64,000 bases of DNA from Bosea sp. (in: a-proteobacteria) (GTDB taxonomy: Bacteria > Pseudomonadota > Alphaproteobacteria > Rhizobiales > Beijerinckiaceae). The notes below the pieces were generated by a model, which made no database searches, had not been told where the DNA came from, and saw only the letters and a program-made list of their open reading frames with translations. This document shows positions 39,530 to 48,891 of the stretch, in pieces. How positions within the stretch are numbered: the stretch's first letter is position 1; every line of letters begins with the position of its first letter. The position numbers were made by a program, and so were the translations under genes. The stretch lies in assembly GCA_023910605.1 (NCBI GenBank), contig JAAVVV010000001.1, positions 3,524,698-3,588,697 on the forward strand, read 5' to 3'.

Positions 39530-40798
39530 ATGTCTGACATCTCTCTCGGCCGCGGCATCCGCCAGAACCTGTTCTCGCTTCAGCAGTCTTCCGATCTCAT
39601 CGCCATCACGCAGAATCGTCTGGCGACGGGCAAGAAGGTGAACTCGGCGATCGACAACCCAACCAACTTCTTCACCGCGCAGTCGCTCAACAGCCGCGCC
39701 AAGGATCTCAACGGCCTGCTCGACGGCATCTCGAACTCGCTGAAGACCGTCGAAGCAGCCGACAATGGCATCCGCTCCATCACCAAGCTCGTCGAGAACG
39801 CCCAGTCCGTGGCCCGCCAGGCTCGCGCGCTGACGGCTGGCGGCACCTCCGAAGCCTTCACCGTCGCGGCGGCCGGCACCGGCACCAGCGGCGCAGTGAG
39901 CGCGACCAACACTGGCCAGCTTTCTTTGTCCTTCACCCCGACCGGCGGCGCCGCCCAGGACATCGACATCGTCATCGGCGGCGGCAAGACCTTCGATGAA
40001 TCGATCGCTGCCATCAACAGCTCCTCCGCCAACCGCGACGCCTCCGGCACCCGCATCGTCACCGCCTCCAAGGATTCCGGCGGCAAGCTGGTCCTGACAG
40101 GCCGCAATGGCACGGTGGCGATCAACGCCACGGCGGCCGGCGGCGTCGCCGCCGGCGCAGCGGCTGGCGCCGGCAAGTCGGATGACGAGGTGCTCTCGTC
40201 CCTTGGCGTCACCTCCCTGACGCTCACCAGCGGCGGCGTGAAGCTCGACAGCGCCGGCGAACAGCGCCAGACCCTGGCCAAGCAGTTCAACGACATCCGC
40301 GAGCAGATTACCAAGCTGGCGCGGGACTCGGGCTACAATGGCGTGAACCTGCTCAACTCCGACCAGCTGACGGTCGCCTTCAACGAACGGTCCGACGCCG
40401 ACAAGGCGCAGCTTACGATCGACGGCACCGACTTCACCGCCGGCAAGGATGACGGCAGCTCGGGCCTCCAGCTCGCCGCCATCGACGTGACCGGCGTGAA
40501 GGGCCTGCAGACAAACTCCGATATCGACGATGTCGACAAAAGTCTGAACGTGGCGCTGGCGTCGCTGCGCTCCACCGCTTCAACCTTCGGCTCGCAGCTC
40601 GCCATCGTGCAGACCCGCAAGGACTTCACCAACGAGCTGGTCAACACCCTGAAATCCGGCGCTGACGGCCTTGTCCTCGCCAACAGCAACGAAGAAGCGG
40701 CCAACCTGCTCACCCTGCAGACCCGCCAGCAGCTGTCCAGCCAGGCGCTCGCCCTGGCCTCGCAGCAGGAAGGGAGCGTGCTGCGGCTCCTCGGCTGA
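39530..40798 (+). CDS. flagellin
   Basis: The 422-residue protein is the filament subunit. The conserved N-terminal coiled region (SLGRGIRQNLFSLQQSSDLIAITQNRLATGKKVNSAIDNPTNFF) and C-terminal region (LLTLQTRQQLSSQALALASQQEGSVLRLLG) form the D0/D1 core, with an alanine-, glycine- and serine-rich variable middle at about residues 100-260. It is close in layout to Bradyrhizobium-type flagellins. AAAGG precedes the ATG at 39530. No flaF, flbT or hook genes are adjacent; the chemotaxis operon starts 975 bases downstream. A strong terminator follows. Confidence 0.95.
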   Translation: MSDISLGRGIRQNLFSLQQSSDLIAITQNRLATGKKVNSAIDNPTNFFTAQSLNSRAKDLNGLLDGISNSLKTVEAADNGIRSITKLVENAQSVARQARALTAGGTSEAFTVAAAGTGTSGAVSATNTGQLSLSFTPTGGAAQDIDIVIGGGKTFDESIAAINSSSANRDASGTRIVTASKDSGGKLVLTGRNGTVAINATAAGGVAAGAAAGAGKSDDEVLSSLGVTSLTLTSGGVKLDSAGEQRQTLAKQFNDIREQITKLARDSGYNGVNLLNSDQLTVAFNERSDADKAQLTIDGTDFTAGKDDGSSGLQLAAIDVTGVKGLQTNSDIDDVDKSLNVALASLRSTASTFGSQLAIVQTRKDFTNELVNTLKSGADGLVLANSNEEAANLLTLQTRQQLSSQALALASQQEGSVLRLLG

Positions 40799-40908
40799 GG
40801 CCCCACCAGCCAGAGGCCGCCGGCCCGGGCCGCTCCCCAGCCCCCCAAGCCCGCGCTGGCGGTCCTCTTCACGCCTCGGGAGCACCACCACGAAGCACGC
40901 TCGAACGG

Positions 40909-40940
40909 GCGGGGAAGCCGAGAGGCTTCCCCGCTTTTTT
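40909..40940 (+). terminator. Rho-independent terminator after flagellin
   Basis: GCGGGGAAGCC, loop GAGA, GGCTTCCCCGC, then TTTTTT. The 11-bp perfect stem and T run make it a strong intrinsic terminator for the flagellin transcript. Confidence 0.93.
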
Positions 40941-41009
40941 CATGGAGCGAATGTCGGCAACGAAAAGAAGACGGCTGCGCCGATGCTCGTTGGCACAGCC
41001 CCCCTGGCC

Positions 41010-41432
41010 TCAGCTCGCGATTTCCTCGACCACCTGCGCGAGCAGCCACTCGGCCCTGACCTGCAGCGTCTTCGGGGAGAACGGCTTGCGCAGCACCATG
41101 TCGACGGCGTTGTTCGAGGCATGAAGGACGCTCGATTGCGTCGGCAACTCCATCAGCGCCATGACGGGCATCTTGCGGCGCGCGAGGCGCGCCCTGCGCA
41201 CGATCAGTTCGAGCAAGGCCCCGTCATTGCCGATCAGCAGCTCCCAGTCGACGACCATCAGGTCGAAGGGCTGGGTGAGCAGCAGCGAGATCGCCTCGAG
41301 CGGACTCTCCACATCCATCATCTCGGAGTGCCGAAAGGGCACAAGGTATTGCCGCACCACGCGCCTGTAGAAGGCGTTCTTGTCGGCAATCAGCACACGC
41401 AGGACAGGTCGGGGATTGGACACGGGAAGCAC
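41010..41432 (-). CDS. single-domain receiver protein with degenerate active site
   Basis: The 140-residue protein is a stand-alone CheY-like receiver, VLRVLIADKNAFYRRVVRQYL at the N-terminus. The phospho-acceptor Asp62 is present in LMVVDWELL and the lysine (Lys116) in VLRKPFS. The acidic pair that normally holds Mg is reduced to one aspartate (IADKN), and the usual Thr/Ser after strand 4 is replaced (VMALME). It may bind partners without normal phosphorylation. It is transcribed away from the chemotaxis operon and shares its promoter region, including the palindromes at 41456 and 41677. Confidence 0.85.
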   Translation of the reverse strand: MLPVSNPRPVLRVLIADKNAFYRRVVRQYLVPFRHSEMMDVESPLEAISLLLTQPFDLMVVDWELLIGNDGALLELIVRRARLARRKMPVMALMELPTQSSVLHASNNAVDMVLRKPFSPKTLQVRAEWLLAQVVEEIAS

Positions 41433-41455
41433 CTCGACGCCACCCTAGCCTTTTA

Positions 41456-41478
41456 GTTGTATAAAAATGCTATACAAC
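41456..41478. promoter_or_regulatory. motility operator site 2 (perfect GTTGTAT-N9-ATACAAC)
   Basis: The arms extend further: TTTTAGTTGTATA (41451-41463) and TATACAACTAAAA (41471-41483) are perfect 13-base reverse complements around 7 bases. The site is next to the divergent receiver gene. It could in principle act as a bidirectional terminator, but the same motif before two other starts favours an operator. Confidence 0.7.
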
Positions 41479-41676
41479 TAAAACGGCACTTATCATTGGA
41501 GCATCGACTGGCGCGCCGGACTGCCCGAGAGTCATTCGGCGGAGCATGTGACCGCCGCGCCCTGCGCACGCCGTCGATGAGTCGAGAGCCTGGCGCGGCT
41601 GAGTCCAGCCGAACTCATCCTGAGTCAAAGCGATCGTTGCCCCCCAGCTGCCAGAGCCGAGACCGAGATTATATTG

Positions 41677-41699
41677 GATGTATTTTTATTGAATACAAC
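41677..41699. promoter_or_regulatory. motility operator site 3 (GATGTAT-N9-ATACAAC)
   Basis: One mismatch from the perfect site 2 and the same 9-base spacer. It lies 73 bases before the first gene of the chemotaxis operon, a distance close to that of site 1 from the flagellin gene. Confidence 0.65.
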
Positions 41700-41772
41700 C
41701 TACAGTAATAGTTTTTCAATCCATGACGCCCATTCTTCGGATTCGACGTATCCATTCGAGCGAAGCGCGCCC

Positions 41773-42057
41773 ATGACCCTCACACTGGCCGAGAAACCCC
41801 ATCCCCGCGAACTGCCGCCCTTTTGCGCCGCCGCCCTGGCGCGGCTGAATCAGGGGGAGGCGTTGCGGATAGACGCCATGCAGGTCGCCCAGCTGCCTCT
41901 CGCCTGGATTCAGGCGCTCGTCGCGGCCTCCCGTGAGGCCGAGCAGCGCGGACAGGGCGTCACCATCATCAACCCGTCCTTCGCCTTCCTGTTCTCCTTC
42001 GAGGCCATCGGCCTTCAGCCGGAGAACGGCCTGTTCACGCTGGAGTATGCCCAATGA
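41773..42057 (+). CDS. STAS-domain protein of the chemotaxis operon
   Basis: The 94-residue protein has the alternating strand-helix pattern of a STAS domain: GEALRIDAMQVAQLPLAWIQALVAASREAEQRG, then VTIINPSFAFLFSFEAIGLQ. STAS proteins bind partners and are often controlled by serine phosphorylation; the usual DSS phospho-site is not evident here (NPS aligns roughly). Small STAS proteins open several alphaproteobacterial che operons, where their role is unclear. It overlaps cheY by ATGA. The ribosome binding site is weak. Confidence 0.72.
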   Translation: MTLTLAEKPHPRELPPFCAAALARLNQGEALRIDAMQVAQLPLAWIQALVAASREAEQRGQGVTIINPSFAFLFSFEAIGLQPENGLFTLEYAQ

Positions 42058-42413
42058 AAATCCTTGCGATCGATGACACAGCAACCTTGCGCAAGCTGCT
42101 GTCACACTGCCTGCGCGATGCCGGCCATGATGTCGTCGAGGCCGAGAATGGGGCCGAGGGCATGACGCAGTTCGAGGCACACCAGCCACAGCTCGTGATC
42201 ACTGACCTCAACATGCCCGTGATGGATGGAATCGAGTTCACCCGCGCCTGCCGCGAGCATCCCGACGGGCACTCGACGCCGATCGTCATCCTGACGACGG
42301 AGACCGGCACTGATCTGAAATCGGAGGGCCGCCGCGCCGGCGCCACCGCCTGGATGGTGAAGCCCTTCGTGCCCGACACGCTTCTTGCCCTCGTGGCCCA
42401 GCTCGACCGGTGA
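42054..42413 (+). CDS. cheY: chemotaxis response regulator CheY
   Basis: The 119-residue single-domain receiver has a full active site: the acidic pair Asp7/Asp8 in LAIDDTATLR, phospho-acceptor Asp51 in VITDLNMPVMDG, Thr in ILTTETG and Lys103 in MVKPF. Phosphorylated by CheA, it binds the flagellar motor or acts as a phosphate sink. A second cheY closes the operon at 50625, the usual two-CheY arrangement where no CheZ exists. It overlaps both neighbours by 4 bases. Confidence 0.92.
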   Translation: MKILAIDDTATLRKLLSHCLRDAGHDVVEAENGAEGMTQFEAHQPQLVITDLNMPVMDGIEFTRACREHPDGHSTPIVILTTETGTDLKSEGRRAGATAWMVKPFVPDTLLALVAQLDR

Positions 42414-44545
42414 CCGACATGGATCCGATGGCCCTGCTGCGGCAGTCATTTCTTGAGGAATGCGACGAGCTTCTCGCCGCCCTGGAGCGCTGTCTCCAGG
42501 ACATGGAGGGTGGAGCCGAGGATCCAGACACGGTGAACGCGGCCTTCCGGGCCATTCATTCCATCAAGGGCGGAGCCGGCGCCTTCGGCCTCACCGATCT
42601 GGTTCCTTACGCCCACCATCTCGAAGCGGGCCTCGACCTGCTGCGCAATGGCAAGGTCCGTGTCGCCGATGCGCCGACGGCGCTGTTCCTGCGCACCGCC
42701 GATGCCGTGGGGGCCTGCGTGGCCGCCGCGCGCGGTGATGATCCCATGCCCGCCTTCCCCGACATTCTGGAAGCCCTCAAGCTTTTCGTGAGCGGCGGAG
42801 CCCCGGCCGCTTCCACGGCCGCTGCGCCGGCGCCCGCGCCCGCCATGGGCGGCGCGCCGGAACCTGCGCCGGCGCATCCCGCCTCCGGCATTCACATCCG
42901 CATCACGCCGCACCCGGACCTGTTCCGCCGCCTGGTCGAGCCGCCGCAGATCATGCAGTCGCTCGAGAATTTCGGCGAGCCGGTGCTCTCCTGCGATCTG
43001 TCCCAGGTCCCGCGCCTTTCGGATCTGGATCCTGACATCTGCCATTTGCGCTTCGACATCCGGCTCGAGGGCGCCCCCCCTCGCGAGCAGCTCGAGGATG
43101 TGCTGATGCGCTGCCTCGACGAGGACGAGTTCGAGATCGTCGCGCCCGGCGCGGGCCAGGCGGCCGGCACGCCGGCGCAGGCCCCGGCGCGGGCTGACGA
43201 GCCGGCCCGCGCGCCTGAAGCCGGGATGGCTTCGGCGCTCAAGTCCGCGCAGCTTCTGCCGCTGATGTCGCCTTTGCCGGAGGCAGGCGCGCCGGTGCAG
43301 ACGCTCAAGAACCGGCCCGCCATGGTGCGCACCATCCGTGTGGACCTCGACCGGGTCGACCGTCTGATGAACCTGGTGGGCGAGATCGTCATCACCCAGT
43401 CCATGCTGATCGACCGCAGCCGCAACCTGCCGGTGCTCCATGCGCTCCAGCTTACCGAAGGCATCGAGGCGCTGACCCGGCAGACGCGCGAGCTGCAGGA
43501 CCAGGTCATGGCTGTCCGCGCGCAGCCGGTGAAGACCGTGTTCCAGCGCATGCCCCGCGTGGTGCGAGACCTCGCCAACGCACTCGGCAAGGAAGTTCGC
43601 CTCATCACCCATGGCGAGGACACCGAAGTCGACAAGACCATCATCGAGGAGCTGGCGGACCCGCTCACCCATATGATCCGCAACGCGCTCGATCACGGGC
43701 TCGAGCGGCCCGAGGAGCGCATTGCCGCCGGCAAGCCTGTCGAGGGCGCGATCACGCTCTCCGCAGAGCAGCGGGGCGGGCGCATCGTCATCACCATCGC
43801 CGATGACGGGCGCGGCCTGAATCGCGACCGCCTCCTGGCCAAGGCCGTCAGCCGCGGCGTCATCTCGGCCGACGCCAAGCCCTCGCCCGCCGAGATCGAC
43901 CTCTTGATCTTCCATGCCGGGCTCTCCACCGCCGAGGCCGTCACCGACGTGTCGGGCCGCGGCGTCGGCATGGATGTGGTCAAGCAGAACGTCGAGGCGC
44001 TAGGGGGCCGCGTCAACGTGGAATCGGAACCTGGCCGCGGCTGCACCTTCGCGCTATCCCTGCCCCTGACCCTCGCCGTCGCCGATGGCATGGTCGTGCG
44101 CGTGGCTGGCCAGCGCATCATCGTGCCGATCAGCTCGATCATGGAGACGCTGCAGATCAGCAACTGCCGGCCCGAGCGGTTGCCCAGCGGCGTCGAGATC
44201 GTGCGGCTGCGCGGCGAGATAGCCCCGCTCATTCGGCTGGGAAGCCTGCTCGAGCTTGGCGAGAGCGGCGACGAAACCGTGGTCATCAGCGCCGAGACGG
44301 ATCGCGGCGAGATCATCGGCGTGGCTGTGGACGAAATTCTCGGCCAGCAGCAGGTCGTCGTGAAGAGTCTGGAAGCGTCCTTCGGCAACGTGGCCGGAGC
44401 TTCGGCCGCCACCATCCTGGGCGACGGCATGGTTGCCCTCATCCTCGACATCGACGCCCTGCCGGACCTGGCCGCACGACGCATCGCCTCAGGCCGCGGC
44501 ACGCCGCGTGCCCCTGCCCCCTCAGCCTATCCGACAGCCGCGTGA
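42410..44545 (+). CDS. cheA: chemotaxis histidine kinase CheA
   Basis: The kinase transfers phosphate to CheY and CheB in response to receptors. The 711 residues show P1 (phospho-histidine His50 in AIHSIKGGAGAFG), an alanine-proline linker, a P2-like region (about 155-245), the P3 dimerisation helices (RTIRVDLDRVDRLMNLVGEIVITQSMLI), the P4 ATP domain with the N box LTHMIRNALDHGLE and G boxes IADDGRGL and GRGVGMDVV, and the P5 CheW-like domain. The GTG start overlaps the cheY stop (GTGA); ATG 42419 is an alternative. Confidence 0.96.
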   Translation: MTDMDPMALLRQSFLEECDELLAALERCLQDMEGGAEDPDTVNAAFRAIHSIKGGAGAFGLTDLVPYAHHLEAGLDLLRNGKVRVADAPTALFLRTADAVGACVAAARGDDPMPAFPDILEALKLFVSGGAPAASTAAAPAPAPAMGGAPEPAPAHPASGIHIRITPHPDLFRRLVEPPQIMQSLENFGEPVLSCDLSQVPRLSDLDPDICHLRFDIRLEGAPPREQLEDVLMRCLDEDEFEIVAPGAGQAAGTPAQAPARADEPARAPEAGMASALKSAQLLPLMSPLPEAGAPVQTLKNRPAMVRTIRVDLDRVDRLMNLVGEIVITQSMLIDRSRNLPVLHALQLTEGIEALTRQTRELQDQVMAVRAQPVKTVFQRMPRVVRDLANALGKEVRLITHGEDTEVDKTIIEELADPLTHMIRNALDHGLERPEERIAAGKPVEGAITLSAEQRGGRIVITIADDGRGLNRDRLLAKAVSRGVISADAKPSPAEIDLLIFHAGLSTAEAVTDVSGRGVGMDVVKQNVEALGGRVNVESEPGRGCTFALSLPLTLAVADGMVVRVAGQRIIVPISSIMETLQISNCRPERLPSGVEIVRLRGEIAPLIRLGSLLELGESGDETVVISAETDRGEIIGVAVDEILGQQQVVVKSLEASFGNVAGASAATILGDGMVALILDIDALPDLAARRIASGRGTPRAPAPSAYPTAA

Positions 44546-44556
44546 CAGAGGTTCCC

Positions 44557-45054
44557 ATGAGCGCTATCCCTTCCAGCACAGATTCCGTCCAGACCAACGA
44601 GCTGCGCAAGATCGTGACCTTCCGTGTTGATGCCCGAACCTTCGGCATCGACGTCGCCGCCGTGCGCGAGATCAAGGGCTGGCATCCTGCGACGCCGCTT
44701 CCCCATGTTCCGCCCCATGTGCGCGGCGTCATCAACCTGCGCGGGATGATCCTGGCGGTCTACGACCTTCGCGCCCGCATCGGCCTCGGAGTCACCGCGG
44801 CTACGCCCGCCCATGTCATCCTCGTCGTCGATGTGCACGAAAGGGTGGCCGGCCTTCTCGTCGATGCGGTGTCCGACATCATCGACATACCTGTTTCAGC
44901 CATCCGCCCGCCGCCGGACGTCCAGACCTGCGACCAGATGCTCAGCGGCGTCGTGATCGTGGGCGATGACGTGGTGTCCTTGCTCTCCCTTGACCGGGCG
45001 GTCGATGGCAGCCCGCTGGTCACGGCCACCAACCTCTCCCAGGAAGCGGCCTGA
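44557..45054 (+). CDS. cheW: chemotaxis coupling protein CheW
   Basis: CheW links receptors to CheA. The 165 residues show the two five-stranded subdomains, with KIVTFRVDARTFGIDVAAVREIKGW, then PPHVRGVINLRGMILAVYDLRARIG, then ILVVDVHERVAGLLVDAVSDII. I prefer ATG 44557, with AGAGG upstream, over GTG 44542 that would overlap cheA. It is followed after 65 bases by the receptor gene. Confidence 0.95.
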   Translation: MSAIPSSTDSVQTNELRKIVTFRVDARTFGIDVAAVREIKGWHPATPLPHVPPHVRGVINLRGMILAVYDLRARIGLGVTAATPAHVILVVDVHERVAGLLVDAVSDIIDIPVSAIRPPPDVQTCDQMLSGVVIVGDDVVSLLSLDRAVDGSPLVTATNLSQEAA

Positions 45055-45119
45055 AGCAGGCTATTCCCGCCGTTTCAGCCCAACTGCCTGATTTTTGTGT
45101 GTAGTCCCGGAGTTTCCCG

Positions 45120-48014
45120 ATGCGTATCCGCTTGCCTCGCTTCCTGTCCAGCCTGTCCATGAAGCTGCCTCTTCTTGCGGGGGTCGGATTGCTGATCTCC
45201 ACGCTCTCGCTGTCCGGGGTGGCGATCTACGTCGCCAACCAGACGGTCAGGGTCCAGTCGGAGGACAGCTTCCGCAACATGGCCGCCTACAGCGCCAAGA
45301 TGGTCACGCTTCACTTCGACCAGGTGCGGCGGGAGATGGAGATCATGGCGGATTCGCCATCGATAACGACCGCGCTGCTCTCGTTCAAAGGCGCGATCGA
45401 CGCCTTCGGGCCCGGCGAATTCGAGACTGTGGTGAAGGCCTACACCTCCGAGAACCCTGCCAAGGGCGCGCCGCGCTTCAGCTATGACGGGGAAGGCGAC
45501 CGCAGCCGCTATGGCGCGCTCCATCGGCGCCAGCACCCGCAGCTTCGCAAGCTGAAAACCGAGCTGGGCTATTACGACATATTCCTCATCAGCACCGATG
45601 GAACGATCATTTACACGGTCGAGAAGGAGAGCGATTTCGGTGAGAACCTGCTCACAGGGCAGCTGCGCAACAGCGGCATTGCCGAGGCTTTCCGCGACGC
45701 CATGGCCAAGGCGCCGGACCGGACGATTGTCTTCTCCGATTTCCAGCCCTACGAGCCCAGCAACGGAATTCCCGCAAGCTTCCTTGCCCGTGTCCTGGTC
45801 AACGATGCCAACGAGCCTCTCGGCGTCGTGGCGGTGCAGATGTCCGTCACGGCCACCACCGACAAGCTTCAATCAGCTGAAGGGGCCAAGGTGGATGTAG
45901 CCCTGGTGGGACCCGACAGCCTACTGCGCAGCCAACTCTCATCAACGACACAGAACACCATTCTGGCCAGGGAGGTGACCGGTGAGCATGTAACCGCTGC
46001 GCTCAGGGGCCGGAGCAGCATTGCTGTCGGCCGGGACATGAATGGGGTGGAGGCGCTTGTCGCAGCCGCTCCGATCGAAGTCATGGGCAGGAATTGGGCC
46101 GTTGTGGTCACCAGGCCCATGGCCGCGATCCAGCAAGGCGTCATGGAGCTGGTCTACTGGATCGTCATGATCTCGACCGGGATGCTGCTGGTGATGATGC
46201 TGCTGGCAGCCTTCGCGGCGCGGACCGTCACCACTCCCCTCACCCGGCTCAGCGCCGCCATCGGAAGCCTGGCGCGCGGCGAGAGCGCGGATATTCCCGG
46301 CCTCGCCCGCGAGGACGAGATCGGCGACCTCGCCCGCTCGCTGCAGGTCGTGCACGCGGCCGGCATGGATGCAGCCCGCATCCGCTCCTCGCTCGACAAG
46401 GCCAACGTCAACCTGCTCGTGACCGACTCCAGCAATGCCTATGTCTACGCCTCTGGCGCGGCGCTGGCCTATTTCCGCGAGCATGCCGCGCAGATCCGCA
46501 ACAGCAACCCCGATTTCAACCCCGACGCCATCGTCGGCTCCAATCACGAGGCCATGTGCCGCTATCTCGGGATCGACAGCGTCACCAAGGCCTCGAACGG
46601 CGCCGGCTCCGCGACGCGGTCAAGCTTCGGCAGCCGCACCATCGACCTGACCACGATCCCCGTCCGCGACGAGCGCAACGCGTATCTCGGCGCAACCGTC
46701 GAATGGCGCGACGTGACCGACGAGCTGCGCACCGCGACCGAGGTCGCCCGCATCGTCAGCGCCGCCGCGGTCGGCGACTTCACCCAGCGTGTGTCGCTCG
46801 ACGGCAAGTCCGGCCCGATGCGCGAAATTGCCGATGGTCTGAACCAGATCTCGAACACGATCGAGACCGCCATCGCCACAATCGCTGAATCCCTCGCGCA
46901 TCTGTCGCAGGGCGACCTGACCTATCGCAGCCAGCACCAGCTCATCGGGTCCTTCGAGCAGTTGCAGGTGAATGTGCAGGCCACCTTCGACCGGCTGACC
47001 GAGACCATGACGACGATCCAGGCCACGGCCGAGGAGGTCGCCAATGCAGCCTCCGAGATCAACGCCGGCTCCAACAATCTGGCCCAGCGCACCGAGCAGC
47101 AGGCCACTTCGCTGGAGGAAACCGCGGCGACGACCGAGCAACTGGCAGCCTCCGTCAAGCAGACGGCCGAGAGCTCCCGCCGCGCCACCGAGCTCGCCCA
47201 GGAGGCCAGCACGGTCGCAGCGAAGGGCGGCGCGATCGCCAGCGACGCGGTCGATGCCATCGGCCGGATCGAGCGGGCCTCCCAGCAGATCGCGGAGATC
47301 GTCGGCGTCATCGACGACATCGCCTTCCAGACCAATCTGCTCGCGCTCAACGCCGCGGTCGAGGCCGCGCGCGCCGGGGAGGCCGGAAAGGGCTTCGCGG
47401 TGGTGGCGTCCGAGGTGCGCACGCTCGCCCAGCGCTCCGGCCAGGCGGCCAGGGACATCAAGGGCCTCATCGCTAATTCCGGTCAGGAAGTGGCTGACGG
47501 CGTCCGGCTGGTGCACGGCGCGGGCGAGGCGCTGCAACAGATCGTGGACGCTGCAAGCCGCGTCTCCACCACGGTGGCCGACATCTCCTCCGCCACCGCC
47601 GAGCAGGCGAATGGCATCGAGGATATGAGCCAGACCGTGGCGCACCTCGACGAGATGACCCAGCAGAATTCCGCCATGGCCGAGCAGAGCGCGGCGGCGG
47701 CGGACGGGCTGCAGCAACAGATCGCGACGCTGCGTTCCCTCGCGGCCTCGTTCCGCACGGAGACCGGGCCCGCCCAGGCGCAGGTGCGCGGCCAGCCCGA
47801 GCCGAAGCTGCTGCAGAACCTGGTCAGCGCCGCCTTTGCCGAGAAAACGGCGACACCCAATCGCCCCTCGACCCCCGCCTCCCGTGAAGGCTGGAGCGCC
47901 AAGGCGCCTGCGCGCAGGCCCGCAGCAGCCGCGCCAGAAGCTCAGCCGGTCCGGCAGGGCGCGGTGAGCGGCGCCACGGCCAGCGCGGCGGCCACCAGCT
48001 GGACGGAGTTCTGA
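45120..48014 (+). CDS. methyl-accepting chemotaxis protein with Cache, HAMP and PAS domains
   Basis: The 964-residue receptor has a first membrane span (about residues 15-38), a periplasmic Cache-like sensor (about 45-335), a second span ([17 protein letters not shown], about 350-368), HAMP (about 369-421), a cytoplasmic PAS domain (about 425-545, ending [15 protein letters not shown]), a second HAMP-like segment, and the signalling domain whose hairpin tip reads [23 protein letters not shown] near residue 735. A flexible alanine-proline tail ends in the pentapeptide SWTEF, the W-x-x-F type tether that recruits CheR or CheB. cheR follows 4 bases later. Confidence 0.94.
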   Translation: MRIRLPRFLSSLSMKLPLLAGVGLLISTLSLSGVAIYVANQTVRVQSEDSFRNMAAYSAKMVTLHFDQVRREMEIMADSPSITTALLSFKGAIDAFGPGEFETVVKAYTSENPAKGAPRFSYDGEGDRSRYGALHRRQHPQLRKLKTELGYYDIFLISTDGTIIYTVEKESDFGENLLTGQLRNSGIAEAFRDAMAKAPDRTIVFSDFQPYEPSNGIPASFLARVLVNDANEPLGVVAVQMSVTATTDKLQSAEGAKVDVALVGPDSLLRSQLSSTTQNTILAREVTGEHVTAALRGRSSIAVGRDMNGVEALVAAAPIEVMGRNWAVVVTRPMAAIQQGVMELVYWIVMISTGMLLVMMLLAAFAARTVTTPLTRLSAAIGSLARGESADIPGLAREDEIGDLARSLQVVHAAGMDAARIRSSLDKANVNLLVTDSSNAYVYASGAALAYFREHAAQIRNSNPDFNPDAIVGSNHEAMCRYLGIDSVTKASNGAGSATRSSFGSRTIDLTTIPVRDERNAYLGATVEWRDVTDELRTATEVARIVSAAAVGDFTQRVSLDGKSGPMREIADGLNQISNTIETAIATIAESLAHLSQGDLTYRSQHQLIGSFEQLQVNVQATFDRLTETMTTIQATAEEVANAASEINAGSNNLAQRTEQQATSLEETAATTEQLAASVKQTAESSRRATELAQEASTVAAKGGAIASDAVDAIGRIERASQQIAEIVGVIDDIAFQTNLLALNAAVEAARAGEAGKGFAVVASEVRTLAQRSGQAARDIKGLIANSGQEVADGVRLVHGAGEALQQIVDAASRVSTTVADISSATAEQANGIEDMSQTVAHLDEMTQQNSAMAEQSAAAADGLQQQIATLRSLAASFRTETGPAQAQVRGQPEPKLLQNLVSAAFAEKTATPNRPSTPASREGWSAKAPARRPAAAAPEAQPVRQGAVSGATASAAATSWTEF

Positions 48015-48018
48015 GCCG

Positions 48019-48891
48019 ATGCTTGCGCTTGCGAACGCGGATATGAGCGGCGCTGCGCCGGTGGACCTGACTCTCAGGCAGGACGAACTGCGCTTGATCG
48101 CCCAGATCGTCCACGAGAAATCCGGGATCGTGATCCGCGACAACAAGTCTGCCATGACCCGCGGCCGGCTGATGCGGCGGGTCAAGGCGCTCGGACTCAG
48201 CTCGATCTCGGACTACATAGCGCTGCTGCGGACGCCCGAACGGGACCGCGAGTTGCCCGGACTGCTCAACGCACTGACCACCAACCACACCTCCTTCTTC
48301 CGCGAGCGGCATCACTTCGACCAGCTCGCCAGCGAGGTGCTGCCGACGATCCTGGCCCGCAAGCCGGCAAGGCTGCGTATCTGGTCCTCGGCGTGCTCAT
48401 CGGGCGAGGAGCCTTATTCGATCGCCGCGATCCTGCACCGGGCACTTCGAGGCCACACCGGATGCGACGCGCGCATTCTCGCCACCGATCTCGACACCGA
48501 GATCCTGGAGCGGGCGCGCGCCGCCGAATACGCCGAGGAGGCTGTCAGCCGGGCGCCCCCCGACCTGGCGCCGCTTCTGGGCTGCGCGCCCTCGTCGCGG
48601 GCAGGACACCTGACCGTCGGCGAGCCGCTGCGCCGCCTCGTCACCTGCCGGCAGCTCAACCTGCTTGAACCCTGGCCCTTCAACGGCCCCTTCGACGTTA
48701 TCTTCTGCCGGAACGTGATGATCTACTTCGACACTCCCACGAAGATGGCGCTGATCGACCGCTTCGCGGGGATGCTTGCCCCCCACGGCACGCTCTTCAT
48801 CGGCCATTCCGAGTCGCTTGGCCCCAACTATAACCAGCTGAAGCTTGTCGGCCGCACCGCCTACAGCCTGATCGGACGCAGCCATGCGTGA
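48019..48891 (+). CDS. cheR: chemotaxis protein methyltransferase CheR
   Basis: CheR methylates receptor glutamates with S-adenosylmethionine. The 290 residues show an N-terminal helical domain (LRLIAQIVHEKSGIVI), the TTNHTSFFRERHHFD motif, the SAM-binding WSSACSSGEEPYSIAA and ILATDLDTEILERAR, and IFCRNVMIYFD, ending with LFIGHSESL. The beta-subdomain that contacts the receptor pentapeptide lies around residues 185-215. It overlaps cheD by 8 bases. Confidence 0.96.
   Translation: MLALANADMSGAAPVDLTLRQDELRLIAQIVHEKSGIVIRDNKSAMTRGRLMRRVKALGLSSISDYIALLRTPERDRELPGLLNALTTNHTSFFRERHHFDQLASEVLPTILARKPARLRIWSSACSSGEEPYSIAAILHRALRGHTGCDARILATDLDTEILERARAAEYAEEAVSRAPPDLAPLLGCAPSSRAGHLTVGEPLRRLVTCRQLNLLEPWPFNGPFDVIFCRNVMIYFDTPTKMALIDRFAGMLAPHGTLFIGHSESLGPNYNQLKLVGRTAYSLIGRSHA

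Larger units (their letters stand above)
41433..41772. other. divergent promoter region of the chemotaxis operon
   Basis: The 340 bases hold two copies of the GTTGTAT-N9-ATACAAC palindrome, one 24 bases from the receiver start codon and one 73 bases before the STAS gene start. The middle part (41490-41670) is GC rich with no supported gene. Confidence 0.55.
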
